NCBI GenBank assembly: GCA_003550325.1
Contig: QKWP01000236.1
Coordinates: 1 to 64,000 of the forward strand
Source of the DNA: Gigaspora rosea
Taxonomy: Eukaryota > Glomeromycota > Glomeromycetes > Diversisporales > Gigasporaceae
Length of the DNA: 64,000 nucleotides
Reading direction: 5' to 3'
The position numbers and the translations under genes were made by a program. How positions within the stretch are numbered: position 1 is the first letter of the stretch; each line of letters begins with the position of its first letter. This document shows positions 1 through 12,110 of the stretch, piece after piece. The notes under the pieces were generated by a model. The model did no database searches. It saw only the letters and a list, made by a program, of their open reading frames with translations, and was not told the DNA's origin.

Positions 1-75
1 TTTTTTTTTTCTTGCTAAGACTTAGTACTAGATCTAGATCTAGTACTACTACTAGTACTAGTACTATGTACTAGA
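1..75. repeat. palindromic CTAGTA/AGATCT microsatellite
   Basis: A poly-T run is followed by overlapping CTAGTA, AGATCT and TACTAG words that read almost the same on both strands. No coding signal. Positions 76-410 hold no gene or repeat that I recognise. Confidence 0.75.
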
Positions 76-410
76 TCTAGTATAAGAAACGTAAAAAAGC
101 AAATTTCCTTTTTTGAATATTGCGAGGAAATTATTTTGATGATCATATGCACAAGAATATCACAAATTACCGTAAACAGCAGAACCACCAACCGTTTATA
201 GCAAAGGCTAATTACACCACATTACACAGCTTAACTATTTTTGGGAAAATGGATCGAGCAAAATTAAATATTGTTAATAAAATAAACTCTTAAATTCTAC
301 TAATAAAATCGTCTTTGTTACGATGATTGACAATACTGTTGCCCAACATTATAATACTTGTCATAATTCTAGTCTAAATATAAATGTACGTCGTGCAATG
401 CAATACGTAA

Positions 411-613
411 TTCTATGTAACGCTACGTAACTATACGTAACGTTACGTAACTATACGCAACTCTACGTAACCTACGTAACTAACTCTACGTAACTCTACG
501 TAACTCTACGTAACTCTACGTAACTCTACGTAACTCTACGTAACTCTACGTAACTCTACGTAACTCTACGTAACTCTGCGTAACTCTGCGTAACTCTACA
601 TAACCCTACGTAA
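411..613. repeat. 10-bp minisatellite, unit CTCTACGTAA
   Basis: Roughly 18 head-to-tail copies of a 10-bp unit containing the self-complementary word TACGTA. The left third is irregular (variants with TATGTAA and TACGCAA) and the right part is nearly perfect, a sign of recent expansion. The array ends about 25 bp before the first ATG of the Sel1-kinase pseudogene, so it lies in what was its promoter or leader. Confidence 0.95.
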
Positions 614-637
614 TAAATATGATGCAATTATATCGAC

Positions 638-2769
638 ATGCAACATACTTCTTGCGTCAAAATGTCAAATTGCAATAATCAATTTGTAAAGCAACATGAA
701 AAAATCGAATGTTCATCCGATATTACTCAAATAGCTGATAATGATACCCAATTGTGTTTAGAGGATAATAATTTAATTGAAATTGTTAATATGTGTAACC
801 TATATAAAGAAGAAAGCTCGAAAGGCAAAGATTTACGTTCAATTCTTGATACATTAGAACAATTTCTAATAACGAAGAAGCAAAATCCAGAAAATATTAT
901 CAATTTTTGCTTAGATAATCCAACCAACTCTGTAGTTCAAATCATTCTTGCAAATTGTTATCGTTATGGAAAATGGGTTGAAAAGGATGAACGAAAAGCA
1001 TTAAATTATTATCAAAAATTAGCAGATATGGATGATTCTGACGGAATATATTTTGTCGGTGTATGTTATGATAATGGAATTGGAGTTGAAAAGAATGAAC
1101 ATAAAGCATTCATTTATTATCAAAAATCTGCTGAGAATGGGAACGCTCGTGGGATATTTCAAGTTGGATATTGTTATGATTTTGGAATTGGAGTCGAAAA
1201 GGATGAACGTAAGGCATTGATTTATTATCAAAAAATCTGCAGAAATGGGAAACGTTAATAGATTATGTAATACTGGATATTGTTATGAATATGGAATTGG
1301 AATTGAAATGGATGAACAGAAGGCATTCATATATTATCAAAAAGCTGCAGAGATGGGGCATGCTGTAGCAATGTGTAATGTTGGAGATTGTTACATAAAT
1401 GGAACTGGTATTGAAAATGACGAAAAGAAAGCGTTTGAATATTATAAAAAATCAGCAGAAATGGGGCATGCTAATGGAATGTATTATGTTGGTGAATTTT
1501 ATCGGCTTGTTGAAAAGAATATTGATATTGCTTATGAATGGTATTTAAAATCAGCTGCTACTGAACAAAACATTACTACTGCAGCAAAAACAGAATTTTT
1601 TCGTTGGATACCATATGATGAATTTGAAAATATTGAAGAGATAGGTGAAGGTGCGTTCTCTACCGTTTTAAAACAAAATATCTGAACCGATATGGGTCGT
1701 ATGAAATTGTAGCAATCAAGATTATAAAGGATTCTAATAAAAATAAAGATCCATTTTTAAAAGAGGTATTTTTTTTTAAACAATTTTAATATTTATTTTT
1801 GATTTCGAATTAATTTAATCTATTATTTTTTTAGTTAAAGCTTGTCATAGCTTATCACAATATTTGGGAATATCTAGGGATGAAAAAACAAAAGACTATA
1901 TTTTAGTACTTAGTTATGCAAAATATGGATCATTAAGTAAAAACCTTACTAACATCTTTAAATTTGAATGGAAAACTAAATTAAAGATACTCCATGATAT
2001 TGTGTATAGTCTTGGTCGTATTCATTCTGAAAGATATTTACATCGAGATTTACATCCTGGAAATATCTTGTTAAAGGAAAATTATGAAGCATACATTACA
2101 GATCTAGGTTTATCAAAACCACTCGACGAAAAAGAACAAGATGAACGTATTCATGGAGTTTTACCTTATATCGCACCAGAACTCTTACAAAAAAAGCACC
2201 GATATACAGAAGCATCAGATATTTATTCGTTTGGAATTATCATGGTCGAGATGACAACTGGGTAAAGGTCTTTTAATAATTATAAATTTGATATTGATCT
2301 AGCAATTATGATTTGTAATGGACTACGACCAAAATTTGCATCCGGTACTCCTGATTGCTATATTGAGTTGGCAAATCAATGCATGAATTCTGATCCAGAA
2401 AAACGGCCTAAAAATATTGAAATAATTACTAAATTACGTGAATGGTTGAAAATTATCGAAAATAAGAAAATTATGAGTGATATCAAATATGAGAGTGATA
2501 TCGAATATGAGAGTGATACCGAATATGAGAATTATATCGAATTTGAGAGTGAGAGCACCGTCAAAAATGAGTGTGTTATTGTGAATGAGAGTGAAAATAT
2601 AATTAGAAAGCAATTCTTAGAAAGTGATGAAATCAGCAAAACTTTACCTATGATTACTGAAAGATTAAATAATATATATACAAGCAAGCCATATAATATA
2701 TCAGAAATTAGTGCGAAGTTATATATTACTAAAACTGCAGGTGATATCGAAGTTCCGAATGATATTTAG
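638..2769 (+). pseudogene. Sel1-repeat protein kinase, broken
   Basis: An N-terminal region of about 100 aa leads into at least five Sel1-like repeats of about 36 aa (pattern G-x-GVEKDE-x-KAF-x-YYQKSAE) and a C-terminal kinase domain. Kinase motifs seen are GEGAFSTV (P-loop), VAIK, HRDLHPGNIL, DLG and APE, so the catalytic residues themselves are intact. The tail carries short Glu/Asp/Tyr-rich repeats (YESDIE-type). One likely intron is 1766-1834 (GT...AG). Damage: an extra A in the six-A run at 1230-1235 shifts frame inside a Sel1 repeat; a T is missing in the run at 1666-1669 just after the P-loop; the frame is off by one near 1855-1865; and TAA at 2263-2265 replaces an expected CAA while the frame continues beyond it. 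Two lesions are in homopolymers, so assembly error could explain some. In the family the Sel1 repeats act as a protein scaffold and the kinase is TKL-like. AATAAA lies just after the stop, near 2791. Confidence 0.85.
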
Positions 2770-2792
2770 TGAATCAATTATGTTTAAACAAT

Positions 2793-2886
2793 AAATTTTA
2801 AACATATTATTTGGGATTATTAATAAGAAATTATGATTTAAATTTTAAACATATTATTTGGGATTATTAATAAGAAATTATGATTT
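2793..2886. repeat. 47-bp tandem duplication
   Basis: Two perfect adjacent copies of a 47-bp AT-rich unit directly after the kinase pseudogene stop, in its 3' flank. Confidence 0.95.
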
Positions 2887-3074
2887 AATAAAAACAAGAG
2901 CGCAGTGACAATTTAAGCTATTAATGCCGATTATATTCCTGACTGTACTTCTTCGGACTTATATAAATTATGATAATGGCAAGTAGTAAGTCAAAAGAAC
3001 TGCACACATGTGATATAATAGTTGGACGTATTCCAGCGCTAATAGCGCTGGATTTATTCAAACTTTATTAAAGA

Positions 3075-3325
3075 GATATATAGTATACATCAGTTGATGT
3101 ATAATTGAAGAGATATATAGCATACATCAGTGAGTTTGATGTATAATTGAAAGAGACATATATCAGTGCGATTGATGTATATTTGACAGAGATATTGATG
3201 TATAATTGGCATTAGCCGATGGTTTCCCACCCGCATAAATGCTGGCCGGCTGTTAGCCAGAAGCTTTAAAGTCACATGATCTTGGCCGGTGGTTTCCAGC
3301 CTGCATAATGCAAGCCGGCCGTAAA
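3075..3325. repeat. short tandem repeats (GATGTATAATTG and GGCCGGTGGTTTCC types)
   Basis: At 3075-3205 there are about four diverged copies of a roughly 40-bp unit built around CATCAG...TGATGTATAATTGA. At 3217-3325 a second unit of about 75 bp starting GGCCGRTGGTTTCC and ending with GCCGGC occurs twice. No gene is visible. Confidence 0.7.
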
Positions 3326-4307
3326 AAGATGTTTAAGCTGCACCAAAATGACAGGATTCTACGTGGATTCCAAATGATTAGAACAGTAGAATTCTACCAT
3401 TTCGGCCAGAATGCGCGTGCTTGTACACAGTTTGATTTGCTTTCACTTTTTTTTTTGATGTAGGTAGCTTAGTTGCTATTTATCGATAGTGCCTTGAATG
3501 TGTATAGCCACGTGATTTATTCTGATGACGATCGGGTTCCAAAGTTTGAATAACGATCATTAATCAGGCATAAGTCGCGACTGCCGTCGAGGGCGTGTTC
3601 AATACCTGTTGTGGCATCCATTCACTGGCCATCCCAAAGCCTTGAGCTAATAGTAGCTATACATTTTGCGGTACTAATACTGTGGTGTCTCCGGCACCTG
3701 TATGATCTGCTAACTCGGGTACGACTTGAGGATATATTTTTTTTACCCAGCTCTTGGTGGTGACTGAGCTACTGTAACCTTAATAAAGTGCCTTTCTTAG
3801 AATGTATGGTGTTCGATAGGCACTTCGAGTCATTAATTAGCTAATGCTTTGTGGCCGCATTGCCATTGGACTTGATGGATAGTATGCCATATTCTTTTTT
3901 TTTTTTTTTTTGAAATTGGACGTTTGTTAGTTTATAGTTTTTTTTTTTTTAGTTTTGGTAAGAGTATTGTTGTGAAGGTGTTGTTACGTATTTATTGCAT
4001 TTTAAGATTCGTGTTGGAATTTGTGGTTTTTTTTAATATCTTGTTAGGAGTCAGGTGAAAACTCATTTAGCACTGGCTCTTTACGTGCATCAAATATTTA
4101 TATATCTTGTAGGTTATGTATAGATGTAATTTCATTGCTCTTTTTCCAAATTATACATCAATTTGCTTCCGAATATTACGTCGTTTTGAATACCTTCAGT
4201 TCGAACCCCATTAATGTATGGTCTAGAGATTTACTTGAACTATTTTGCAAGTGGTTCATATTTATTTATCGTGAGATATGTCGAACCACATTGATTTAAT
4301 GTCCATG
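3326..4307. other. gene-free stretch
   Basis: Mixed unique-looking sequence with several poly-T tracts (for example 3893-3913 and 3940-3950). I see no ORF, repeat family or RNA gene here. Confidence 0.6.
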
Positions 4308-4748
4308 CATCCTTGGATTTAATTTCAAGTGATTCATTTAAATGTGTATGCTATTCTTTGCATTTATTCATCTTATGGTAAGTTGCTCACAATTTCTTAA
4401 TGCTCATGTATTTGTCAGTCTGATTTCTAGTGCCTTACTTAAATATACAATTGATTCTTCACAGTTGTTTCTTCTGTATTAAGGGGCCGCCAGAAATCAG
4501 AGGGGGAGGGAACCTACGTAGCTCACCCACAAAATTTTTCCGGTCATGTGACTTTTTGTGGCGCAAACTAGCGCAAACCAATTGAATTTTAGGATCAGGT
4601 GTAACGTAAAAATTGCGCTTTTTATGATTTTTCATAAAAAATCACTAATAGCTCCGAAGTTTGTCTATGAAATCGTCTACTGCGCATTAACAAAAAAAAT
4701 TCCTTGCAAAATTTTTGTATGAGTAGCACTCTAACCAAGCGTCTAACC

Positions 4749-5746
4749 TAGTGATGGGCAAATCCTGATTTTTTCAAAAATCCCGCGCGGGATGCGGGAT
4801 ACCGCGCGGGATAGCGCGGGATTCGCGGGATTCGCGGGATCGAGTAGAGTTTCAGAATTTTTCACGATTAATAAATATATATATATATATCATCACTAAG
4901 AATGTAATTTCTCTTAAAATAATAATCATTTCTTATAAATCTAACTACATTTATTACAAATAAAAATGCTTATATAGATTTTACTTACTTTTAATACATT
5001 TGGATCTTATAATTATTAAATTCATCAATTCAGATTTGCCTTAATTTTATCAATTTTTAAAATATTATTATATAAATATATATTTAAAAATTATAATGGT
5101 AACAAAGCGATCAATCATAAGCGTATAAAAATTTATAAGTAATCAGGTGCATAATCAGGTATAAATGTGCTAAAATTTATAAGTGATCAGGTACTGTACA
5201 TAAGTACAAAAAATTATAACCAGATTATATACATACAAAAATTCATAAGCGACTCATAAGAAATTCATAATCAGCTTATAATTTCTGAATTACATAACTG
5301 ATTGGCTCGAATTTTATTTAACCTTATCATTCATATTAAATAATCACTGAAATTGGATATTTTCTCCCATATGGTACACAATATTCTTGGTGTATTATTC
5401 GTGCAAGAAATTAAAAGTCTAGATTGCCAATTTATTAATCATGAATATTTAAAAAATTTATTTCAACGTACAGTTTGCGCATCATCTATGTACACACGTA
5501 TATATGTAGAACAAAAATAAATCAAAGATTTAATATTTTTATGTAAATACATCAAATACTAATTAGGAATTGACCCACTTATGTTAAAGCAGGCCAGATT
5601 ATTTGTTAATGCGGGCCAGATGATATGCTAACGCAGGCCAGAAAATCTTATATTAAAAATTCTGCGCGGGAGTTTTTAAATCCCGCGCATCCCGCGCGGG
5701 ATCCCACACGGGATCACGCGTGGATCCCACGCGTTGCCCATCAGTA
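4749..5746. mobile_element. hAT-type MITE with CCCGCGCGGG arrays (copy 1)
   Basis: TIRs TAGTGATGGGCAA and TTGCCCATCAGTA enclose 998 bp, flanked by a perfect 8-bp TSD GTCTAACC (4741-4748 and 5747-5754). Both termini and TSD length fit the hAT superfamily. Just inside each end sits an array of CGCGGGAT / CCCGCGCGGG words, likely transposase-binding subterminal repeats. The middle is AT-rich with no transposase ORF. Confidence 0.88.
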
Positions 5747-5863
5747 GTCTAACCCGAACCCTAACCACACGATTTATTACTTTAATTCTTTCGCTTTATT
5801 TGATTGTTTTGATTGGTTTGATTTTCACGTTACACCTGATCTCAAATTTTGATTGGTCTGTGC

Positions 5864-6501
5864 TAGGGTGTCCAGGATTATGCGAAAGCATAATATGCGC
5901 ATAATTTACCAAATTTTCGCATCGCATATGCTTCGCTTAATTCGACAAAAAAAAGCACACAGATCACGTGGCTGAAATATGATTGGTTGTGGGTGACGTA
6001 AACTTATTCGGCAAATACTTAATTCGTAATTTAGGTGGCAAAAAGTAAATTCTGAAAAGTTCTGATGTAGAAAATGAATGAACCTAAATTACGAGCATAG
6101 TTGAGGTAAAAATTTTCAGCAAGTGTCAGAAAAATTCCCAAAATTCCAAAGAATAAGATTATAGCAAATCAGTATAGGTAAGCAAATCCGTATAGTATAG
6201 GCCGAATTTAAGATCTATACTATACTAATCAGCTATAATTCCTAACCCTAACCCTAATATATATTACACTGGATCAGTATAGTATAGATCTTAAATTCGG
6301 CCTATACTATACGGATCTGCTCACCTATACCATACTGATCTGTGAAATACCTCTGAAGAATAGAACTAATTACATAGCGTACAATAAAAAAATCGCATAA
6401 TCGATCGTATAATTTTAAATTTATTTCACATCCATCGCATAATCAACCTCAGTTCGCTCGCATAATTTACTTCATTGCATCGCATAATTCTGGACACCCT
6501 A
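5864..6501. mobile_element. hAT-type MITE, TIR TAGGGTGTCCAG (copy 1)
   Basis: TIRs TAGGGTGTCCAG and CTGGACACCCTA with a perfect 8-bp TSD GTCTGTGC (5856-5863 and 6502-6509). Subterminal CGCATAAT words recur at both ends. A second inverted repeat (6166-6231 and 6271-6341, CAGTATAGG...GTATAGTATAGG) sits inside, with CCTAACCCTAACCCTAAT in its loop. The element inserted into the right arm of the Harbinger-like MITE. Confidence 0.9.
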
Positions 6502-6583
6502 GTCTGTGCCACAAAAAAGTCACATGCCCGGAAAATTTTTTGTGGGTGAGCTACTATCGTCGGGGAAGGGGTCTCTGGCCTAG

Positions 6584-7366
6584 TTAGGTTACTATATATC
6601 CTTTATTTTGATTGGCTAATACAACATATTATTTATATAATATATACTTAAATATACTATATATAAAAATTTTATTAGTTAATAACTTTTGATCCACTGG
6701 TCCAACTTGGATGATTTAACTCAAAATGATCCTCTTAAAGAAAGGATTCTATCAAGTCCAAAATCACAAGAATCTAATCACAGGATTATAAGATCGATAT
6801 AAATTTGTGCATTATTACTATAGAAGGTAGCTGCGCAACGAAGTTGCACTAAAACCAGGAACAGAAAATAGGTTATATTTAAGATTTAATTGAATTTACA
6901 AGCATATACAATATTGTCATACATAAAGTATCTCCAAAAAAACAGAAAAAGTTCATGAATAAGTGCCATGGTACTTTATGCAAGGTCGATGCTATAAATT
7001 ATTGTAATTATTGAATTATGCTGCTATAATTAATTAAATTATGGATATGCTATAATAATTAACGATCTAAAATGTAAAACATATCACCACAAATCATATT
7101 ACAATAATTCGGATCCATGCCATTTCACTGGCAAGTAATTTACTGATAAGATTAATTTGCCCACGATTTCTGAAATCGTTTCGGTATCGTCTTATGAATC
7201 TTTTAGTTCTTCAGAAATTAGATCGCTATTTTCAGAATGCATTTCCAAAGACAACGAAGTGTTAGGTGGCTTTTAGGATGAAACCGAAAGAACTTCAGGA
7301 AAAGATAGCTGTAGTTCGTCAATAAGTTTTTTTTTAAAAATTGCACTAACCTTAACCCTAACCCTA
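6584..7366. other. gene-free part of the duplicated block
   Basis: AT-rich sequence with no ORF. It ends with a telomere-like tract (CCTTAACCCTAACCCTAAG) near 7349-7366. The same holds for 9885-10667 in copy 2. Confidence 0.55.
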
Positions 7367-8049
7367 AGCTCAACTCTAATGATAATGCCAGAATTTCTTA
7401 TTAGTGAAATGAACTTTCGATGAATTAATCTAATGAAAATGTGATACCTAATCAGACCTATAAAAGTAGATAGATGTCAAGCCACTTGTTCCAATCATAG
7501 AGTTTTAATATGAACAAACATGTACCAGTACGATTACATGAAATGTGGAGGGATGGTTCCGTTCAACTTTTTGGTGCGCTATAGTTTTTCCTGTTTAGAA
7601 GGTATTANCATCCTTGGATTTAATTTCAAGTGATTCATTTAAATGTGTATGCTATTCTTTGCATTTATTCATCTTATGGTAAGTTGCTCACAATTTCTTA
7701 ATGCTCATGTATTTGTCAGTCTGATTTCTAGTGCCTTACTTAAATATACAATTGATTCTTCACAGTTGTTTCTTCTGTATTAAGGGGCCGCCAGAAATCA
7801 GAGGGGGAGGGAACCTACGTAGCTCACCCACAAAATTTTTCCGGTCATGTGACTTTTTGTGGCGCAAACTAGCGCAAACCAATTGAATTTTAGGATCAGG
7901 TGTAACGTAAAAATTGCGCTTTTTATGATTTTTCATAAAAAATCACTAATAGCTCCGAAGTTTGTCTATGAAATCGTCTACTGCGCATTAACAAAAAAAA
8001 TTCCTTGCAAAATTTTTGTATGAGTAGCACTCTAACCAAGCGTCTAACC

Positions 8050-9047
8050 TAGTGATGGGCAAATCCTGATTTTTTCAAAAATCCCGCGCGGGATGCGGGA
8101 TACCGCGCGGGATAGCGCGGGATTCGCGGGATTCGCGGGATCGAGTAGAGTTTCAGAATTTTTCACGATTAATAAATATATATATATATATCATCACTAA
8201 GAATGTAATTTCTCTTAAAATAATAATCATTTCTTATAAATCTAACTACATTTATTACAAATAAAAATGCTTATATAGATTTTACTTACTTTTAATACAT
8301 TTGGATCTTATAATTATTAAATTCATCAATTCAGATTTGCCTTAATTTTATCAATTTTTAAAATATTATTATATAAATATATATTTAAAAATTATAATGG
8401 TAACAAAGCGATCAATCATAAGCGTATAAAAATTTATAAGTAATCAGGTGCATAATCAGGTATAAATGTGCTAAAATTTATAAGTGATCAGGTACTGTAC
8501 ATATGTACAAAAACTTTTAACCAGGTTATATACATACAAAAATTCATAAGCGACTCATAAGAAATTCATAATCAGCTTATAATTTCTGAATTACATAACT
8601 GATTGGCTCGAATTTTATTTAACCTTATCATTCATATTAAATAATCACTGAAATTGGATATTTTCTCCCATATGGTACACAATATTCTTGGTGTATTATT
8701 CGTGCAAGAAATTAAAAGTCTAGATTGCCAATTTATTAATCATGAATATTTAAAAAATTTATTTCAACGTACAGTTTGCGCATCATCTATGTACACACGT
8801 ATATATGTAGAACAAAAATAAATCAAAGATTTAATATTTTTATGTAAATACATCAAATACTAATTAGGAATTGACCCACTTATGTTAAAGCAGGCCAGAT
8901 TATTTGTTAATGCGGGCCAGATGATATGCTAACGCAGGCCAGAAAATCTTATATTAAAAATTCTGCGCGGGAGTTTTTAAATCCCGCGCATCCCGCGCGG
9001 GATCCCACACGGGATCACGCGTGGATCCCACGCGTTGCCCATCAGTA
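8050..9047. mobile_element. hAT-type MITE with CCCGCGCGGG arrays (copy 2)
   Basis: Copy of 4749-5746 at +3301, with a few substitutions near 8505-8527. The TSD GTCTAACC is again perfect on the left at 8042-8049. Confidence 0.88.
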
Positions 9048-9164
9048 GTCTAACCCGAACCCTAACCACACGATTTATTACTTTAATTCTTTCGCTTTAT
9101 TTGATTGTTTTGATTGGTTTGATTTTCACGTTACACCTGATCTCAAATTTTGATTGGTCTGTGC

Positions 9165-9802
9165 TAGGGTGTCCAGGATTATGCGAAAGCATAATATGCG
9201 CATAATTTACCAAATTTTCGCATCGCATATGCTTCGCTTAATTCGACAAAAAAAAGCACACAGATCACGTGGCTGAAATATGATTGGTTGTGGGTGACGT
9301 AAACTTATTCGGCAAATACTTAATTCGTAATTTAGGTGGCAAAAAGTAAATTCTGAAAAGTTCTGATGTAGAAAATGAATGAACCTAAATTACGAGCATA
9401 GTTGAGGTAAAAATTTTCAGCAAGTGTCAGAAAAATTCCCAAAATTCCAAAGAATAAGATTATAGCAAATCAGTATAGGTAAGCAAATCCGTATAGTATA
9501 GGCCGAATTTAAGATCTATACTATACTAATCAGCTATAATTCCTAACCCTAACCCTAATATATATTACACTGGATCAGTATAGTATAGATCTTAAATTCG
9601 GCCTATACTATACGGATCTGCTCACCTATACCATACTGATCTGTGAAATACCTCTGAAGAATAGAACTAATTACATAGCGTACAATAAAAAAATCGCATA
9701 ATCGATCGTATAATTTTAAATTTATTTCACATCCATCGCATAATCAACCTCAGTTCGCTCGCATAATTTACTTCATTGCATCGCATAATTCTGGACACCC
9801 TA
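9165..9802. mobile_element. hAT-type MITE, TIR TAGGGTGTCCAG (copy 2)
   Basis: Copy of 5864-6501 at +3301 with the same termini and flanking target duplication. Confidence 0.9.
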
Positions 9803-10821
9803 GTCTGTGCCACAAAAAAGTCACATGCCCGGAAAATTTTTTGTGGGTGAGCTACTATCGTCGGGGAAGGGGTCTCTGGCCTAGTTAGGTTACTATATAT
9901 CCTTTATTTTGATTGGCTAATACAACATATTATTTATATAATATATACTTAAATATACTATATATAAAAATTTTATTAGTTAATAACTTTTGATCCACTG
10001 GTCCAACTTGGATGATTTAACTCAAAATGATCCTCTTAAAGAAAGGATTCTATCAAGTCCAAAATCACAAGAATCTAATCACAGGATTATAAGATCGATA
10101 TAAATTTGTGCATTATTACTATAGAAGGTAGCTGCGCAACGAAGTTGCACTAAAACCAGGAACAGAAAATAGGTTATATTTAAGATTTAATTGAATTTAC
10201 AAGCATATACAATATTGTCATACATAAAGTATCTCCAAAAAAACAGAAAAAGTTCATGAATAAGTGCCATGGTACTTTATGCAAGGTCGATGCTATAAAT
10301 TATTGTAATTATTGAATTATGCTGCTATAATTAATTAAATTATGGATATGCTATAATAATTAACGATCTAAAATGTAAAACATATCACCACAAATCATAT
10401 TACAATAATTCGGATCCATGCCATTTCACTGGCAAGTAATTTACTGATAAGATTAATTTGCCCACGATTTCTGAAATCGTTTCGGTATCGTCTTATGAAT
10501 CTTTTAGTTCTTCAGAAATTAGATCGCTATTTTCAGAATGCATTTCCAAAGACAACGAAGTGTTAGGTGGCTTTTAGGATGAAACCGAAAGAACTTCAGG
10601 AAAAGATAGCTGTAGTTCGTCAATAAGTTTTTTTTTAAAAATTGCACTAACCTTAACCCTAACCCTAAGCTCAACCCTAACGATAATGCCAGAATTTCTT
10701 ATTAGTGAAATGAACTTTTAATGAATTAACCTAATGAACACATGATGACTAATCAACCTATAAAAAGTAGACAGATTTCAAGCCACTTGTTCCAATCATA
10801 GAGCTTTAATATGGACAGACA

Positions 10822-11124
10822 TGTACCAGTACGATCACATAAAATGTGGAGGGATGGTTCCATTCAACTTTTTGGTGCACTATAGTTTTTCCTGTTTAGA
10901 AGGTATTATAGTTATCTCTTTTTTCTATTTATAGTATAGTTCAAGATTTTTAAAACATAGTCACTATGTAATTTAATTACATGGTGAATATGTTCTAAAA
11001 TCATGAACTATACCATAAACAGAAAAAAAGAGAACCATAATACCTTCTAAACAGGAAAAAAGATAGCGCACCAAAAAGTTGAACGGAACCATCCCTCCAC
11101 ATTTCATGTGATCGTACTGGTATA
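10822..11124. repeat. large hairpin (foldback) element
   Basis: Left arm starts ATGTACCAGTACGATCACAT and reappears inverted ending ATGTGATCGTACTGGTATA. The arms are about 130 bp with high identity and a spacer of about 40 bp. The left arm also closes copy 1 of the 3.3-kb block (7523-7607), whose sequence matches the right arm better at several bases. Such hairpins commonly break assemblies, which fits the N at 7608. Confidence 0.85.
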
Positions 11125-11319
11125 ATCTGTTAAACTCGTTAACAAAGTAACGAAGCGGTCATTATTGCGGATCATGTAGATGTTTGTCATTTATAGATAG
11201 TTCAGTGCTAAGTTGAGGCTTATTGTTTAATAGCGCAGTTTTGTTTGTTGTAATATCGTATGATTTTAGCAAATTAGGTTTCTATGAATATCAGTAAATA
11301 GGTCATATTAAAGTATAGC

Positions 11320-12110
11320 TAAGTGTATGAATGGGTGGCTGTGCGCACGCGGATGTTAAGGAATGAAGTTGTTTTTGGTTTTGCTATCGCTTGCCTTGGT
11401 AAAGCTAGCTCTATCTCCCGCCCACCCACCCTATTTTTAAGTGGACTGCAAGTATTAGTAGTATCAGTTACAACTATAGTAGATATTTGTAGTCTGTTTT
11501 TTTTGGCTTCACGGCTAATGGCAGTGAAAGGACTATCAGTAGCAATTTTTGGGTTCCACAGCTACAGGGGTAGTGCAGCGACCCTTATTAGTGACCAGTT
11601 AGGCTCCTTGGCTGCAGTGGCAGTACAAGAACCTTATTAGTGAATAGCTAGACTCCACGGCTAGAGTGGAAGTGCAATGACTTAATTAGTGAACAGTTAG
11701 GCTCCGCAGCAGTGCAAGGTCTTTGTTAGTAAATATTTAGGCTCTATGATTACAGTGGCAGTGAAGGACCTTATTGGTGAATATTTAGGCTCCGCGGCTG
11801 CAGTGGCATTGCAAGGACCTTATTAGTGGTAAGTTAGGATCCGCAGCTGCAGTGGCAGTGCAAGGACCTTATTAGTGAATATTTAGGCTCTGTGGCTGCA
11901 GCAGCAGTGCAAGGACCTTATTAGTGTAAGTTAGAATCCGCGGCTGCAGTGGCAGTGCAAGGAGTTTATTAGTGAATATTTGGCTCTGGGCTGCAATGAT
12001 GCAAGGACCTTATTAATGAATAGTTAGGCTCCGCGGCCGCAGTGGCAGTGCAAGGTCCTTATTAGTAAACAGTAAGCCTCCACAGCTGAGTGGCAGTGCA
12101 AGCAACTGAA
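11320..12110. repeat. composite repeat: conserved head plus ~50-bp VNTR
   Basis: A head of about 150 bp (GGTTTTGCTATCGC...AAAGCTAGCTCTATCTC) is followed by roughly eleven diverged copies of a unit of about 50 bp around GCTCCGCGGCTGCAGTGGCAG and GCAAGGACCTTATTAGTGA. A homologous head and a few related units (GGCTCATAGAGTGTAAAGTAGCTCTGTG) occur at 60055-60360. The 105-codon open frame across 11323-11640 runs through the repeat and is not credible as a gene. Confidence 0.75.

Larger units (their letters stand above)
4482..6583. mobile_element. Harbinger-like MITE carrying two nested hAT MITEs (copy 1)
   Basis: Long inverted ends: the left 130 bp (AGGGGCCGCCAGA..., GTGACTTTTTGTGG, GATCAGGTGTAACGT) reappear inverted near 5828-5862 and 6502-6583. 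TTA flanks both sides (4479-4481 and 6584-6586), suggesting a 3-bp TSD of PIF/Harbinger type. Without the two insertions the element would be about 450 bp. No ORF. A diverged relative of its inner part lies near 37625-37800. Confidence 0.7.
4308..7607. repeat. 3.3-kb duplicated block, copy 1
   Basis: This 3300-bp block is repeated at 7609-10908 with a constant offset of 3301 and a single N between the copies. The copies are almost identical except for a handful of changes near 5200 and a cluster of roughly 20 in the last 240 bp (7365-7607). The single N and the end in one arm of a large hairpin point to a scaffolding join of two haplotypes or copies rather than a proven genomic tandem duplication. 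Confidence 0.9.
7783..9884. mobile_element. Harbinger-like MITE carrying two nested hAT MITEs (copy 2)
   Basis: Same element as 4482-6583, shifted by 3301 within the second copy of the duplicated block. Confidence 0.7.
7609..10908. repeat. 3.3-kb duplicated block, copy 2
   Basis: Second copy of 4308-7607. It carries the same three nested elements at +3301. It continues without a break into the hairpin at 10822-11124, where copy 1 stops at the N. Confidence 0.9.

Noticed and set aside
411..613. CRISPR-like array
   Set aside because: There are no unique spacers; it is a simple 10-bp tandem repeat in a eukaryotic genome.
6240..6260. Chromosome end (true telomere)
   Set aside because: The CCCTAA tracts are only 10-25 bp, imperfect and internal to MITEs; the window edges show no telomere array.
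11323..11640. 105-codon open frame
   Set aside because: It runs through the composite repeat and VNTR and is not kept in the second copy at 60 kb.
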